A DNA stretch of 64,000 nt, taken from assembly GCA_023453795.1 (NCBI GenBank), contig JAEXSP010000017.1, positions 1-64,000 of the forward strand, in the 5' to 3' direction. Position numbers and translations under genes: made by a program. The stretch comes from Bacillota bacterium (GTDB lineage: Bacteria > Bacillota > Clostridia > Acetivibrionales > JAEXSP01). Positions 8,137 to 16,225 of the stretch are shown here, one piece after another; within the stretch, counting starts at the first letter, position 1; each line of letters starts with the position of its first letter. The notes beneath the pieces are model-generated. The model was not told where the DNA came from and did not search any database. It saw nothing but the letters and a program-made list of their open reading frames with translations.

Positions 8137-8292
8137 CTAGTGAACCCGGCCTTTAAAACGGTCTTCTTCATTAATTTCAGTCTTGGCTGTATTGCTTTCA
8201 ATAAAATTAGTATAGAACCCGGCGTATTTGTCCAGGACTTTTCTATCCCTGTCTTTAAGCTCGGTTGCCGGCAGCTTTTTTTCTTTTCTCAT
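8137..8292 (-). CDS. Small charged hypothetical protein, 51 residues
   Basis: An open frame of 51 codons on the minus strand, starting at an ATG with GGGGATGAGGA about 5 bases upstream and ending in TAG. The product is charged and without hydrophobic segments (starts MRKEKKLPATELKDRDRKVL, ends EEDRFKGRVH). I do not recognise it. In favour of coding: a plausible ribosome binding site, an amino acid composition like a real small protein, and a frame that fills otherwise empty space upstream of the SRP RNA promoter. It has no clear terminator, and transcription could continue into the SRP RNA gene. Conservation in related genomes would decide. Confidence 0.5.
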   Translation of the reverse strand: MRKEKKLPATELKDRDRKVLDKYAGFYTNFIESNTAKTEINEEDRFKGRVH

Positions 8293-8413
8293 TAATCCTC
8301 ATCCCCATTTGTTTTTATTAATATTTATAGGATGTGAATATATCATTGAAATATTCAGCGGCAATAATAATTCTATCATGAAAAAGCTTATGTATAGGCA
8401 ATTTCATATAAGT

Positions 8414-8440
8414 TAAAAATACTCAAAAGGAGTATTTTTA
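8414..8440. promoter_or_regulatory. AT-rich hairpin directly before the gene at 8451
   Basis: TAAAAATACTC (8414-8424) and GAGTATTTTTA (8430-8440) form a perfect 11-bp stem with an AAAAG loop. It ends 10 bases before the ATG at 8451 and contains the only strong Shine-Dalgarno-like AAAGGAG of the region, half in the loop and half in the stem. It may be a weak terminator or a translation-control element for that gene. Confidence 0.5.
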
Positions 8441-8450
8441 TTGGTGAAGC

Positions 8451-9023
8451 ATGAAGAAGATAAAATTGATTTTAACCGTAGTATTAACAGCAGTTATTGT
8501 TATTGATATACAATATCTTTGCGGCTCGCTTGAAAATGGCATCAAGCAGCATAGCCATAAAAAAGGTGTTTCTTATGCAAAGCATAATCAAGTTAAAGAA
8601 GAAGTAATTCCAAAGAGTACCGGAGAAACTCCCGATATTCAGGAACCAAGCTACGCTGACAGTGCGGTGACTGATGAGGATAAATCGCAGGAGGCAGTTG
8701 TTATAGCTAGTCCTTCCACAAGTGAAAATAATGTAGAAGACATAGTTTACATTACAACTAAGGAGCTGCTTGCAGCCAGAAAACTGAGCATATCCGACAA
8801 GATTAAGGGATACTTGATAATCCGAAAGTTTAATAAATCCGAGAGAAAACTGATTTATACGCTGTCAAGGGGCGGTTTTACTTACTTGGAAATAGTCAGA
8901 CTTAAAAAGGTGATCTCAAAAACTCTTTCGAAGAAGGATATTGCTGATCTTTTTTTGCTGCTTGAAAAAAGCAAGAGATGTTATGCGGAAGAAAGTAAAA
9001 GCTCAGAGACGCTGGGCCCCTGA
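8451..9023 (+). CDS. Hypothetical membrane-anchored protein
   Basis: A 190-residue protein of unknown function. Residues 4-25 are a hydrophobic signal anchor (ILTVVLTAVIVIDIQYLCG), followed by a polar, low-complexity segment (about 30-95) rich in Glu, Ser, Pro and His. The C-terminal region (about 100-178) is basic and helical (KLSISDKIKGYLIIRKFNKS, LSKKDIADLFLLLEKSKR) and may be a small folded domain outside the membrane. An in-frame TGA six bases ahead of the ATG excludes a longer start. The nearest strong ribosome binding site is about 18 bases away, inside the hairpin at 8414-8440; a weaker GGTGA lies closer. A hairpin, AGCTCAG/CTGAGCT (9000-9026), overlaps the stop codon. Confidence 0.7.
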   Translation: MKKIKLILTVVLTAVIVIDIQYLCGSLENGIKQHSHKKGVSYAKHNQVKEEVIPKSTGETPDIQEPSYADSAVTDEDKSQEAVVIASPSTSENNVEDIVYITTKELLAARKLSISDKIKGYLIIRKFNKSERKLIYTLSRGGFTYLEIVRLKKVISKTLSKKDIADLFLLLEKSKRCYAEESKSSETLGP

Positions 9024-9046
9024 GCTGCTAAATTCTGATATCAGGA

Positions 9047-11932
9047 TCATGGACTTATCGGTCTGAATTGGTAGGTAACGTTGTTCCCAATAACAGTTAC
9101 AATTGCATATTTAACAATGTCCGTATTTTCTGGCTTTAAGCCTGATACATTAAACCCTGCGGAAGATATGTATTTGATGCCTTTCTCCATATAACTGGTG
9201 TTCGTGCTGCCGTTATAGAAAACCCACACATTCTTTTTGGTGCTCAGCTTGTACTGGGTTAGATAATCCTGAAAAAGTTCTGCTTCATGACTATCTTTGA
9301 AATTCTGCGGAGAGTTGGCCAGCAATATAAATACATTGCTGCTGCGGGCGGAATTCAACTGTTTTAGGAACCAGTGCCACTGGGCCGGATCAGTCTTCCT
9401 GAGGCTGCCTTTGCTCATGTCAAGCTGAATAAACCTGCTGTTTTGATAGTCAGTTGACTTATAGCCGCTTCCTGTCGCCAACTTCGGTTTCTTGATGTTA
9501 TTGAAGAAAGCATGCTTGCTACTTCCGACAACAGCGGAGAAGTCGAGCAATGAGTTTATCTTGGAGGTAAACTTTGTTAACAGGAGTTTTTCCAGCGCAT
9601 TCCTGGGTTCGGAGGCTTGCCCGAAAACCGCAAACCTAAAGGAAGCAGAAGTCTTTGTAAAAGGTACATACTTATTTGCATCGTCAACGGGCTCTGTATC
9701 TTTCGGTATTGAGGCTTGGTTCACTGCAGGGTATCCTCCTCCGGAGGTGACTGTAGATAAACTGTCAAGGTATATTGACCCGGCGTCCCCTACGGGGGTT
9801 AATTGAGTCAGGTAAAGCTTTGCGACCCTTGCAGGTGATTTAACGTCTTTCAGAGATGCCTCAAGGTATTTCCATCCTGACCAGTTCATTCCCTTAGTAA
9901 AATAAACATAATTTAATTTTCCCGAGGTGTCATATACCTGTGCACCCAAACAATTTGAATTCTCATGGTCATTATATACCCACATGCCCAGCTTAGTGGT
10001 ATTGGAGCTTAAGGGTAGACCTTGATTCTGATACTCTATGTATGCGGCACGGCTGACAGTGCTTTCTGGGAAATTATAGGTCAGCTTTCCCGAAAAGCTT
10101 CCGGCATGAGCCTGCTCATTAGAAATCTGATATGAGGCTGTCACGATGTCCGGATAAGGGAAAATTGTAGCATTGGCTGCTTCAAAGGTGTCTATTATTG
10201 AACCGCTATCCTTTACAGATGTTTTGCAATATGCGCGAGTATTTCCTATTTGCGCAGCTATATAGCCGGAGCCATATCTTTCCGCTTTAAAGATACCTCC
10301 GTTAAAGGAGCCGAAGTCACTGCTAACCGTCCACTTTACATCAGAGGGGCTTATTGTTGCATAATAACCACTGCTGTTCTTTCCTGTGACATATATGGTT
10401 TTTGTTTTGCCTGCAGCAATATTTAACGAGCTGTCGCTTAGTTTAAGCTGCACAGGGGCGCTGAGAGAATATACTGCGGTTTCCTGCGAAATATTCCCTA
10501 CGGTTGCTTTGATCTTTCCGGTGCCGACTGAGGTCGGACGAAATACGTTGCCCTCAAAGGTGCCGGTTATACCCGATACACTCCACTTAACAGCTGCGGG
10601 GTCAACCTCAACGGGATTGAAAAATGTGTCATAACCCTTTACTTTATAAGTCCTTGAAGTGTTTACAAAAACATTGCCCTCATTATTTTCGAATATCAGC
10701 CCTTTTAATTCTGATTTTGGGGCAATAGAAAATACTCCAACTGCTGTTGATATTTTTCTTTGCGAACCATCAGAGGGATCGTTTATTAGATCAACGGAGG
10801 TAGAGCCTGCCTGCCTGGCGACCATCGTAGTTGAACCGCCGCCATCAAGATTCAGAGCATTATATGCACCGATTTCCTTCATGAACTGAGCCAGTTCAGT
10901 CTGTGTCATTCCGATGCTCATACTGGATTTTCCGTCGACGGTAACCAGGAAAAGATGCTTCCCATCCTTGCTGCTGCCTATTGCTGTACGCGGATCCTTA
11001 CCAGAGCTTGCGATATGCGAGAACTTAGCGGGAATGACACCGTCCTTAAGAAGGACTGCGCCGCCGGACAAAGCAAGCTTTTTGTCAGACCAGTCGGGGT
11101 TCGAAGAGAATGTTACGCTAACGTCATCCCCAACCTTGAAATTATCTAAAAGGAATTTGCTCCCTTCGGTTCTTGTAACGACGATGTAGCCGTTTTCCGG
11201 CATAGCAGTCTCTGGCATTTTCTGACGGATTTCAACGACCTTGCCGTTGGAAACCAGCATTTCAACAGTATCATAAGAACCGCTGGTATTGCCTATCGTT
11301 GTTTTTCTCATTTTGCTGTCTATTATGGAAAAATCCAAATGCCCATGGTAGGGCTGGTTGTAGCGTCCTACTTCAACGGAATTGCCGTTGGGTGCGGTCA
11401 GTTTTATACTGAGCCTCCAGAAGTCGAGGAAACACTGGTTAAGATTATCTATGGAAAAGGTACCCCATTCATTTACTGCGGTTTTAACGCCATTTTGAAC
11501 TTTGGTGTTAACACCTGTATCCTCAGAAACAACCTGTCCTGATTGGATTACGGGACCTATAGGTCTTCCTTTGCTTTTGTCCGGTTCCCATATAAAGAAG
11601 TTTGCGTTAACTGCAGCTATCGCACCTGAAGATTGTGCAAGGTTTTTGACAGTTGTCAGGTTGATGTTTGACTCCTGATTTATTAATGTGTCCACAGCAA
11701 TATTCGGATTGGTAAGGTCAACCCTTACAATATTGATCGTCTGCCAGCCATAGTCTGTAAAGCGGACCTTGGTCTCAAGCGTTGCACCGGAAGTAAGTAT
11801 TTGAGTTTTGCTTGTTTCATGTATAATACCGTTCTGTGCAGAAGCTTTGTCGGGAATAACCGAACTTAGAGTAAAAACTAAAAAAACCGTTAAAATTAGT
11901 ATTATCGCAGTACTTTTTCTTATGTATTTCAT
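9047..11932 (-). CDS. Secreted phosphodiester glycosidase (NAGPA) family multidomain protein
   Basis: A large exported protein of 961 residues. After a signal peptide (MKYIRKSTAIILILTVFLVF) comes a NAGPA-type domain (about 35-405) with the family segments VDTLINQESNINLTTVKNLA, AAVNANFFIW, DPRTAIGSSKDG and the hallmark LNLDGGGSTTMVARQAG. This family removes sugar phosphodiester caps; in bacteria the substrates are probably cell-wall or exopolysaccharide linkages. Two Ig-like domains follow (about 415-570), then a jelly-roll, carbohydrate-binding-like region (about 575-725), and a C-terminal domain (about 755-961) that resembles a degenerate metallophosphoesterase without obvious metal ligands. 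The start is set at the eighth codon of the longest frame because AAAGGAGG lies 5 bases before that ATG. Confidence 0.85.
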   Translation of the reverse strand: MKYIRKSTAIILILTVFLVFTLSSVIPDKASAQNGIIHETSKTQILTSGATLETKVRFTDYGWQTINIVRVDLTNPNIAVDTLINQESNINLTTVKNLAQSSGAIAAVNANFFIWEPDKSKGRPIGPVIQSGQVVSEDTGVNTKVQNGVKTAVNEWGTFSIDNLNQCFLDFWRLSIKLTAPNGNSVEVGRYNQPYHGHLDFSIIDSKMRKTTIGNTSGSYDTVEMLVSNGKVVEIRQKMPETAMPENGYIVVTRTEGSKFLLDNFKVGDDVSVTFSSNPDWSDKKLALSGGAVLLKDGVIPAKFSHIASSGKDPRTAIGSSKDGKHLFLVTVDGKSSMSIGMTQTELAQFMKEIGAYNALNLDGGGSTTMVARQAGSTSVDLINDPSDGSQRKISTAVGVFSIAPKSELKGLIFENNEGNVFVNTSRTYKVKGYDTFFNPVEVDPAAVKWSVSGITGTFEGNVFRPTSVGTGKIKATVGNISQETAVYSLSAPVQLKLSDSSLNIAAGKTKTIYVTGKNSSGYYATISPSDVKWTVSSDFGSFNGGIFKAERYGSGYIAAQIGNTRAYCKTSVKDSGSIIDTFEAANATIFPYPDIVTASYQISNEQAHAGSFSGKLTYNFPESTVSRAAYIEYQNQGLPLSSNTTKLGMWVYNDHENSNCLGAQVYDTSGKLNYVYFTKGMNWSGWKYLEASLKDVKSPARVAKLYLTQLTPVGDAGSIYLDSLSTVTSGGGYPAVNQASIPKDTEPVDDANKYVPFTKTSASFRFAVFGQASEPRNALEKLLLTKFTSKINSLLDFSAVVGSSKHAFFNNIKKPKLATGSGYKSTDYQNSRFIQLDMSKGSLRKTDPAQWHWFLKQLNSARSSNVFILLANSPQNFKDSHEAELFQDYLTQYKLSTKKNVWVFYNGSTNTSYMEKGIKYISSAGFNVSGLKPENTDIVKYAIVTVIGNNVTYQFRPISP

Positions 11933-12053
11933 TATATCCTCCTTTTGAGACATTCAGAACCCTGTTGTAACTGTGAAGTGCGGCTTAATAAAAGAACATT
12001 GGAAGCTAAGACCTATCACCTTAAGTATGCCTTTTTTATGTTTTCTTGCCGGT

Positions 12054-12803
12054 TTACCACATATCAATGCCTGAACGGACAATGGCTCCGAAAATGTTAT
12101 TCTTAAGCTCCCTGTTATCCAGGCTCATTTCCCGGAGCTTTTCCTTTATATACTGGCGTTTTGTCTTACCATTGGCATGGCAAGGGTTTGGTACTGTCTG
12201 AAGGTTGTTCTCCTTCACGAATGACTTTATGTCTTTTTCGTATACATATGACAGTGGCCTTATGAGATGCATCTGTTTTCTTTCGAGAAATGTGACCGGG
12301 GAGAATGTATGTAATCGTCCTTCATAAAAAGTGCTGAGTAATAAAGTTTCAATAACGTCATCTTTATTATGTGCCAAAGCTACTTTATTGCAGTTAAGCC
12401 TCTTCGCTGCATTATGAAGTGCGCCGCGCCTTAGGTTGGCACACATTGAACACGGGTTTTTTTCCTTACGTTCCTCAAATACTATTCTGCCTATCAATGT
12501 CTCTTCAATTGTATATTTAATGCCAATGTCATCGCATAGCGCCTGGACAGGACTGAGATCGATCTTGCCGATGCCTAAAGTCAAGGTGACAGCTTCGAGT
12601 TCGAATTTCGCAGGATAGAAGTTCTGAAGTTTGCGCAAGGCCACAAGCAGTGTAAGACTGTCCTTTCCGCCTGATACCCCGACTGCTATCCTGTCGCCGT
12701 CATGAATCATTTCATAATCCTGGACGGCCTTTCTGACTTGCCCAAGTATCCTTTTGCTGATTATTTGGCAACACCTCACAATAAAACGGTTTACATAACG
12801 CAA
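12054..12803 (-). CDS. TtcA/TilS-superfamily tRNA-modifying PP-loop ATPase
   Basis: Probably thiolates a tRNA base, in the manner of TtcA (2-thiocytidine 32). The 249-residue protein has the PP-loop GVSGGKDSLTLL (about 42-53), a CxxC pair in CSMCANLRRGALHNAA (about 134-149), and the conserved AHNKDDVIETLLL (about 158-170). These cysteines bind the iron-sulfur cluster in TtcA, and with the size of the protein they favour TtcA over the larger TilS. The longest frame begins at TTG (12803), preceded by AAAGGCG; a GTG at residue 9 is an alternative, so the exact start is open. The gene stands alone. Confidence 0.85.
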   Translation of the reverse strand: MRYVNRFIVRCCQIISKRILGQVRKAVQDYEMIHDGDRIAVGVSGGKDSLTLLVALRKLQNFYPAKFELEAVTLTLGIGKIDLSPVQALCDDIGIKYTIEETLIGRIVFEERKEKNPCSMCANLRRGALHNAAKRLNCNKVALAHNKDDVIETLLLSTFYEGRLHTFSPVTFLERKQMHLIRPLSYVYEKDIKSFVKENNLQTVPNPCHANGKTKRQYIKEKLREMSLDNRELKNNIFGAIVRSGIDMW

Positions 12804-13006
12804 AATTACGCCTTTCCTTAATTATAGACTATATAAATAGACGTATCAAGTTTGGTTGTGTTTCATTTCTGTTACAATTTAACAGAAAAATTGTGAAATG
12901 GTAAGAGGTACATTTGATTTGAAGAGCATTATTATGCAATAATGTTTGTAATGGAGTAAAGTAAAGAAATATAGATATAAACATAATATTTTTACGAAAT
13001 AAACTA

Positions 13007-13035
13007 TTGCTTTAAAGTAGCTTATGTAGTAAAAT
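13007..13035 (+). promoter_or_regulatory. Probable promoter of tRNA-Pro
   Basis: TTGCTT (13007-13012) and TAAAAT (13030-13035) are 17 bases apart, and transcription would begin near 13042, about 20 bases before the tRNA. Confidence 0.6.
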
Positions 13036-13062
13036 ATCATTCGTCTCTTAAAAAAATAATAA

Positions 13063-13138
13063 CGGGGTGTAGCGCAACTGGCAGCGCGCTTGGTTTGGGA
13101 CCAAGATGCTGGAGGTTCAAGTCCTCTCACTCCGACCA
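13063..13138 (+). tRNA. tRNA-Pro (anticodon TGG)
   Basis: Full cloverleaf of 76 nt with the CCA end encoded. The acceptor CGGGGTG pairs with CACTCCG (one G-U), the anticodon stem CTTGG/CCAAG holds the loop TTTGGGA with anticodon TGG, and the T arm contains GGTTCAAGTCC. A strong terminator follows at once. Confidence 0.97.
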
Positions 13139-13139
13139 C

Positions 13140-13180
13140 AAAAAAGCAAAGATTGCAATTAGGATCTTTGCTTTTTTATT
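13140..13180 (+). terminator. Terminator after tRNA-Pro
   Basis: AAAAAAGCAAAGAT (13140-13153) pairs perfectly with ATCTTTGCTTTTTT (13164-13177) over a 10-base loop, followed by more T. It ends the tRNA transcript and separates it from the ArsR-type gene. Confidence 0.92.
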
Positions 13181-13318
13181 TTTTTGATACAAAAATCTTA
13201 TGGTATTTGTTTGCACTCACAAATTCTTGATATTACTCCGACATTGTCATATAATCAATTAGATGAGCATCAAATGGTTGGCTTCTTATTGAGTAGTCTA
13301 TTATTAAGGGAGAACATT

Positions 13319-14344
13319 ATGTCAGATAAAATATTTAGTGAACTTGACCCTGTACTTGAAACTATGGGGCTGCTTTTCGTCAGCCATAATCTGGAGGCAG
13401 TAAAACAGGAGACAAAGAAGACTCTTTCAGACCTGGGATTTGACGGGGAGCAGTTTTATTCACAGCATTTAAAAACGTTTGATAAATATGTTCAGGTTTT
13501 TCTGAAAAATAAAGCAGAAAACAAAGAGGATGAATTATTTTTTGGAGAAAAGGATTCGAACTACTTCCTGATACTACTGTTGCTGATTATAGAAAACAAA
13601 AGCTGGCTCATATCGTCGGAGGGCCTGGCGGATAATTATATTAATTCTCAAATCATACATATATGTAGGACTGTATTTGATGACACCAATACAGAGACTC
13701 CCGATACTTTAGAGGACATTATTCAGTGTCTGGAAAGCAGCGGGCTTGAAAGTAACGCTAAATGGAAAATGCTTAGAATTATGCAGCAGCCCGTGAAATA
13801 TATAACACAGCTTATTAATATAATAAACTCCAATATGGAGGCTTATCATAAAGCCGCAGATGACGTTCGCAAACCGCTTGAAAAGCTTCTGAATCAGTAC
13901 AATATATCGGTAAATAACCATGGCGACAAGGATTTTTATGAATTAATGGCTAAATTTTCGCAGTCTTCAGCTGTTTATCCTACACTTGCATTCCCTGTTT
14001 TACAAATTCTGTCTGAAAAAAGCTGTTATTATGGATTGCTTAGCAATAAGGTAAAAAACAAGAAGACACGTATGGATTCTAATAAATCGCTGCTGATTAA
14101 GCTAAAGGCTTTGAGCGACAGCAGTAAGCTGGAAATCATCTCTTCGCTCAAGGTCAGCCCGAAGTATAATCTGGAAATTGCACAGCAGTTAGGCTTGACA
14201 GCGGCAACGATGTCCCATCATATGAATTTTCTTTTGAATTGCGGCTTTGTACGAATTGAGAAAAAGGATGGAAAGGTATATTACCATTTGGAGAAGGAGA
14301 ACCTGAAAGACCTGATCAAAGAGCTTGAAGAGACTCTGTTATAG
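13319..14344 (+). CDS. ArsR-type transcriptional regulator with long N-terminal domain
   Basis: A 341-residue protein whose DNA-binding part is at the C-terminus: a winged helix of ArsR type (about 265-335) with NLEIAQQLGLTAATMSHHMN as the HTH and a wing FVRIEKKDGKVYYHLEKENL. The first 255 residues are a helical domain of unknown ligand, so this is about three times the size of a classical ArsR protein; no metal-binding Cys pattern is visible. It probably controls the ABC exporter gene that begins 163 bases downstream. The start is put at ATG 13319, six bases after AAGGGAG; the longest frame would begin at 13184 inside the terminator of the tRNA gene, which is unlikely. Confidence 0.85.
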   Translation: MSDKIFSELDPVLETMGLLFVSHNLEAVKQETKKTLSDLGFDGEQFYSQHLKTFDKYVQVFLKNKAENKEDELFFGEKDSNYFLILLLLIIENKSWLISSEGLADNYINSQIIHICRTVFDDTNTETPDTLEDIIQCLESSGLESNAKWKMLRIMQQPVKYITQLINIINSNMEAYHKAADDVRKPLEKLLNQYNISVNNHGDKDFYELMAKFSQSSAVYPTLAFPVLQILSEKSCYYGLLSNKVKNKKTRMDSNKSLLIKLKALSDSSKLEIISSLKVSPKYNLEIAQQLGLTAATMSHHMNFLLNCGFVRIEKKDGKVYYHLEKENLKDLIKELEETLL

Positions 14345-14373
14345 CTTTTAATAAAGATATTGGATTAAGTATA

Positions 14374-14402
14374 TTCCCGTCAAGAAGACGGGAAGTTTTT
14401 TA
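14374..14402 (+). terminator. Terminator between the ArsR-type gene and the ABC exporter gene
   Basis: TTCCCGTC (14374-14381) and GACGGGAA (14387-14394) form an 8-bp stem with a five-base loop, followed by GTTTTTT. It implies that the exporter gene has its own promoter in 14403-14490, where the regulator might act. Confidence 0.88.
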
Positions 14403-14507
14403 CAATAAAGTTAGATGGTGCTCTAATGGGTTTGACAAAATTAAAACACGGTGATATTATGAATATATTACAAGTTAGATGAATGTCAAATATGTGGAGG
14501 CCAGATT

Positions 14508-16202
14508 ATGAAGGATTGTCTCAAACGAAACAAGCTAATGCTCATTGTTACGGTGCTGCTGAATATGATCAGCTCAGTAGCAGCCGTATTTCTCGCAAAA
14601 CTTCTTCAAAAGGTTATTGATACTGCTTTAAGCGGCAACATGTCTTCCTTCCGGCAAATACTGATGATTTCTGTAATATATATCATCGTACTGGGTGTCT
14701 TCAGTTACTTGTATTCCTTATGCAGCAAAAGGCTAATCCGGAATCTGACAAAAATGCTGCGGCAAAGAGCTTTTGACGGGATAATAAAAAGAAATGTTCA
14801 GGATTTTACAGGCGTCAACACGGCAGACTATATTTCTGCCTTTACCAACGACATAAAGCTGATTGAAGAAAACTACATCAATCCTTCTCTGATGACGCTG
14901 CAATATGCTGTAATGTTCATCGTAACCCTCATTATGCTATTTATGATCAGCCCATTGATTGCATTGTGCCTGATTGGATGTATGATTGTAATGCTTTTGC
15001 TTCCGGGGCTTATGGGGAAATCCCTGCAGACAAGGCAGGACGCACTTTCAAAGCAATTGTCCGTGTTCACTTCAAGGCTGAAGGATTTCTTTTCAGGCTA
15101 CGAGGTCATCAAGTCCTTTCAGATAGGCAGCCATATCAAAAGGGAATTTGTGAATGAAAACGATAAGACAGCCAACACCAAATATCAGGCTGATAAGCTG
15201 TTTGCGCTAAATGAAGGCATTTCCGGGATACTGGCATATCTTACTCAGTTTTCCGGTCTGTTTATCGGAGCGTATTTGATCATCAAAGGCAGTATAACCG
15301 CGGGTACACTGGTTGCGCTCATTCAGCTCTCAGGCACATTTGTTAGCCCCGTTATGATGATCCTGCAGAATGTTCCGAAGATCAAAAGTATCGAACCGAT
15401 CATTCATCGGATAGACGAGCTGGCAAACTATACAGACTTATCGTTTACAGGAACAAAGGAGCCTTCATTTCAGGATAGCATTGCTATTCGAAATTTGTCT
15501 TTTTCCTATAAGGCTGGCCGGCCGATCCTTATGAACATAAGCTTGACGCTGAATAAAGGCAAAAAATATGCAATTGTGGGGAAGAGCGGATGCGGTAAAA
15601 CGACACTGGTAAAGTTGTTAACAGGCAATTATTCCTCTTATGACGGAAACATTACATACGACGATAAAAGCTTGCGTGATCTGGATATAGAAAAGGTACA
15701 GGGTATGGCTTCTGTAATCCATCAGAACATCTATATGTTTGACGACAGTATCAGGCAGAATATTTGCTTATACGATACTTTTACTGATAAGGATTTAAAC
15801 GGCGTGTTAATAGCAAGTGGAGTGGAACAGTTTATTGAGCGCATGCCGGACGGACTTTCATCCAAGGTTGGAGAAAACGGTTCCAATCTTTCAGGAGGCC
15901 AGCGTCAGCGTGTCGCGGTGGCAAGGGCTTTGATCCGGCATAAGCCGATTCTTATACTGGATGAAGGAACCTCTTCCGTAGATATGCAGACTGCTTATGA
16001 TATTGAGAGCAAACTTCTTGCAATCAATGATCTGACACTGATTACAATCACCCACAATCTGAGAGCGGATTTACTGGAACAGTACGATCAGATTATCTAT
16101 ATGGAGGATGGAATTGTTGCTGAGATGGGTAACTTGACTGAGTTGTTATCAAAACAAGCCGGATTTTATAATTTCGTAAACATAAAAAATGATAACTTAT
16201 AA
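14508..16202 (+). CDS. ABC exporter half-transporter (permease-ATPase fusion)
   Basis: A 564-residue type IV (MsbA-like) half-transporter that should work as a homodimer to export a peptide, lipid or drug. Six transmembrane helices occupy about residues 8-290. The ATPase has Walker A GKSGCGKTT (about 358-366), the Q-loop VIHQNIYMFDD, signature LSGGQRQRVAVARAL and Walker B with catalytic Glu, ILILDEGTSSVD, and the switch His in TITHNL. The rare Gly after the catalytic Glu (DEGTSS in place of DEPTSS/DEATSS) is a small deviation. Preceded by an ArsR-type regulator, so expression is probably induced by its substrate. Ribosome binding site: TGGAGGCCAG ahead of ATG. It converges with the BrxD-like gene, 23 bases between stop codons. 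Confidence 0.92.
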   Translation: MKDCLKRNKLMLIVTVLLNMISSVAAVFLAKLLQKVIDTALSGNMSSFRQILMISVIYIIVLGVFSYLYSLCSKRLIRNLTKMLRQRAFDGIIKRNVQDFTGVNTADYISAFTNDIKLIEENYINPSLMTLQYAVMFIVTLIMLFMISPLIALCLIGCMIVMLLLPGLMGKSLQTRQDALSKQLSVFTSRLKDFFSGYEVIKSFQIGSHIKREFVNENDKTANTKYQADKLFALNEGISGILAYLTQFSGLFIGAYLIIKGSITAGTLVALIQLSGTFVSPVMMILQNVPKIKSIEPIIHRIDELANYTDLSFTGTKEPSFQDSIAIRNLSFSYKAGRPILMNISLTLNKGKKYAIVGKSGCGKTTLVKLLTGNYSSYDGNITYDDKSLRDLDIEKVQGMASVIHQNIYMFDDSIRQNICLYDTFTDKDLNGVLIASGVEQFIERMPDGLSSKVGENGSNLSGGQRQRVAVARALIRHKPILILDEGTSSVDMQTAYDIESKLLAINDLTLITITHNLRADLLEQYDQIIYMEDGIVAEMGNLTELLSKQAGFYNFVNIKNDNL

Positions 16203-16225
16203 TTACTGGTCCTTGGCTTTGTAAT

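Noticed and set aside
8228..8416. 62-codon ORF on the plus strand
   Set aside because: It is a shadow of the 51-codon minus-strand ORF and intergenic DNA; the ATG lacks a ribosome binding site.
12879..13139. Minus-strand ORF starting MVGVRGLEPPASWSQTKRAA
   Set aside because: It is the antisense of tRNA-Pro, a well-known false protein. The tRNA is certain.
13184..13318. Longer N-terminus for the ArsR-type regulator
   Set aside because: It would begin just after the tRNA terminator, without a ribosome binding site; a good one precedes ATG 13319.
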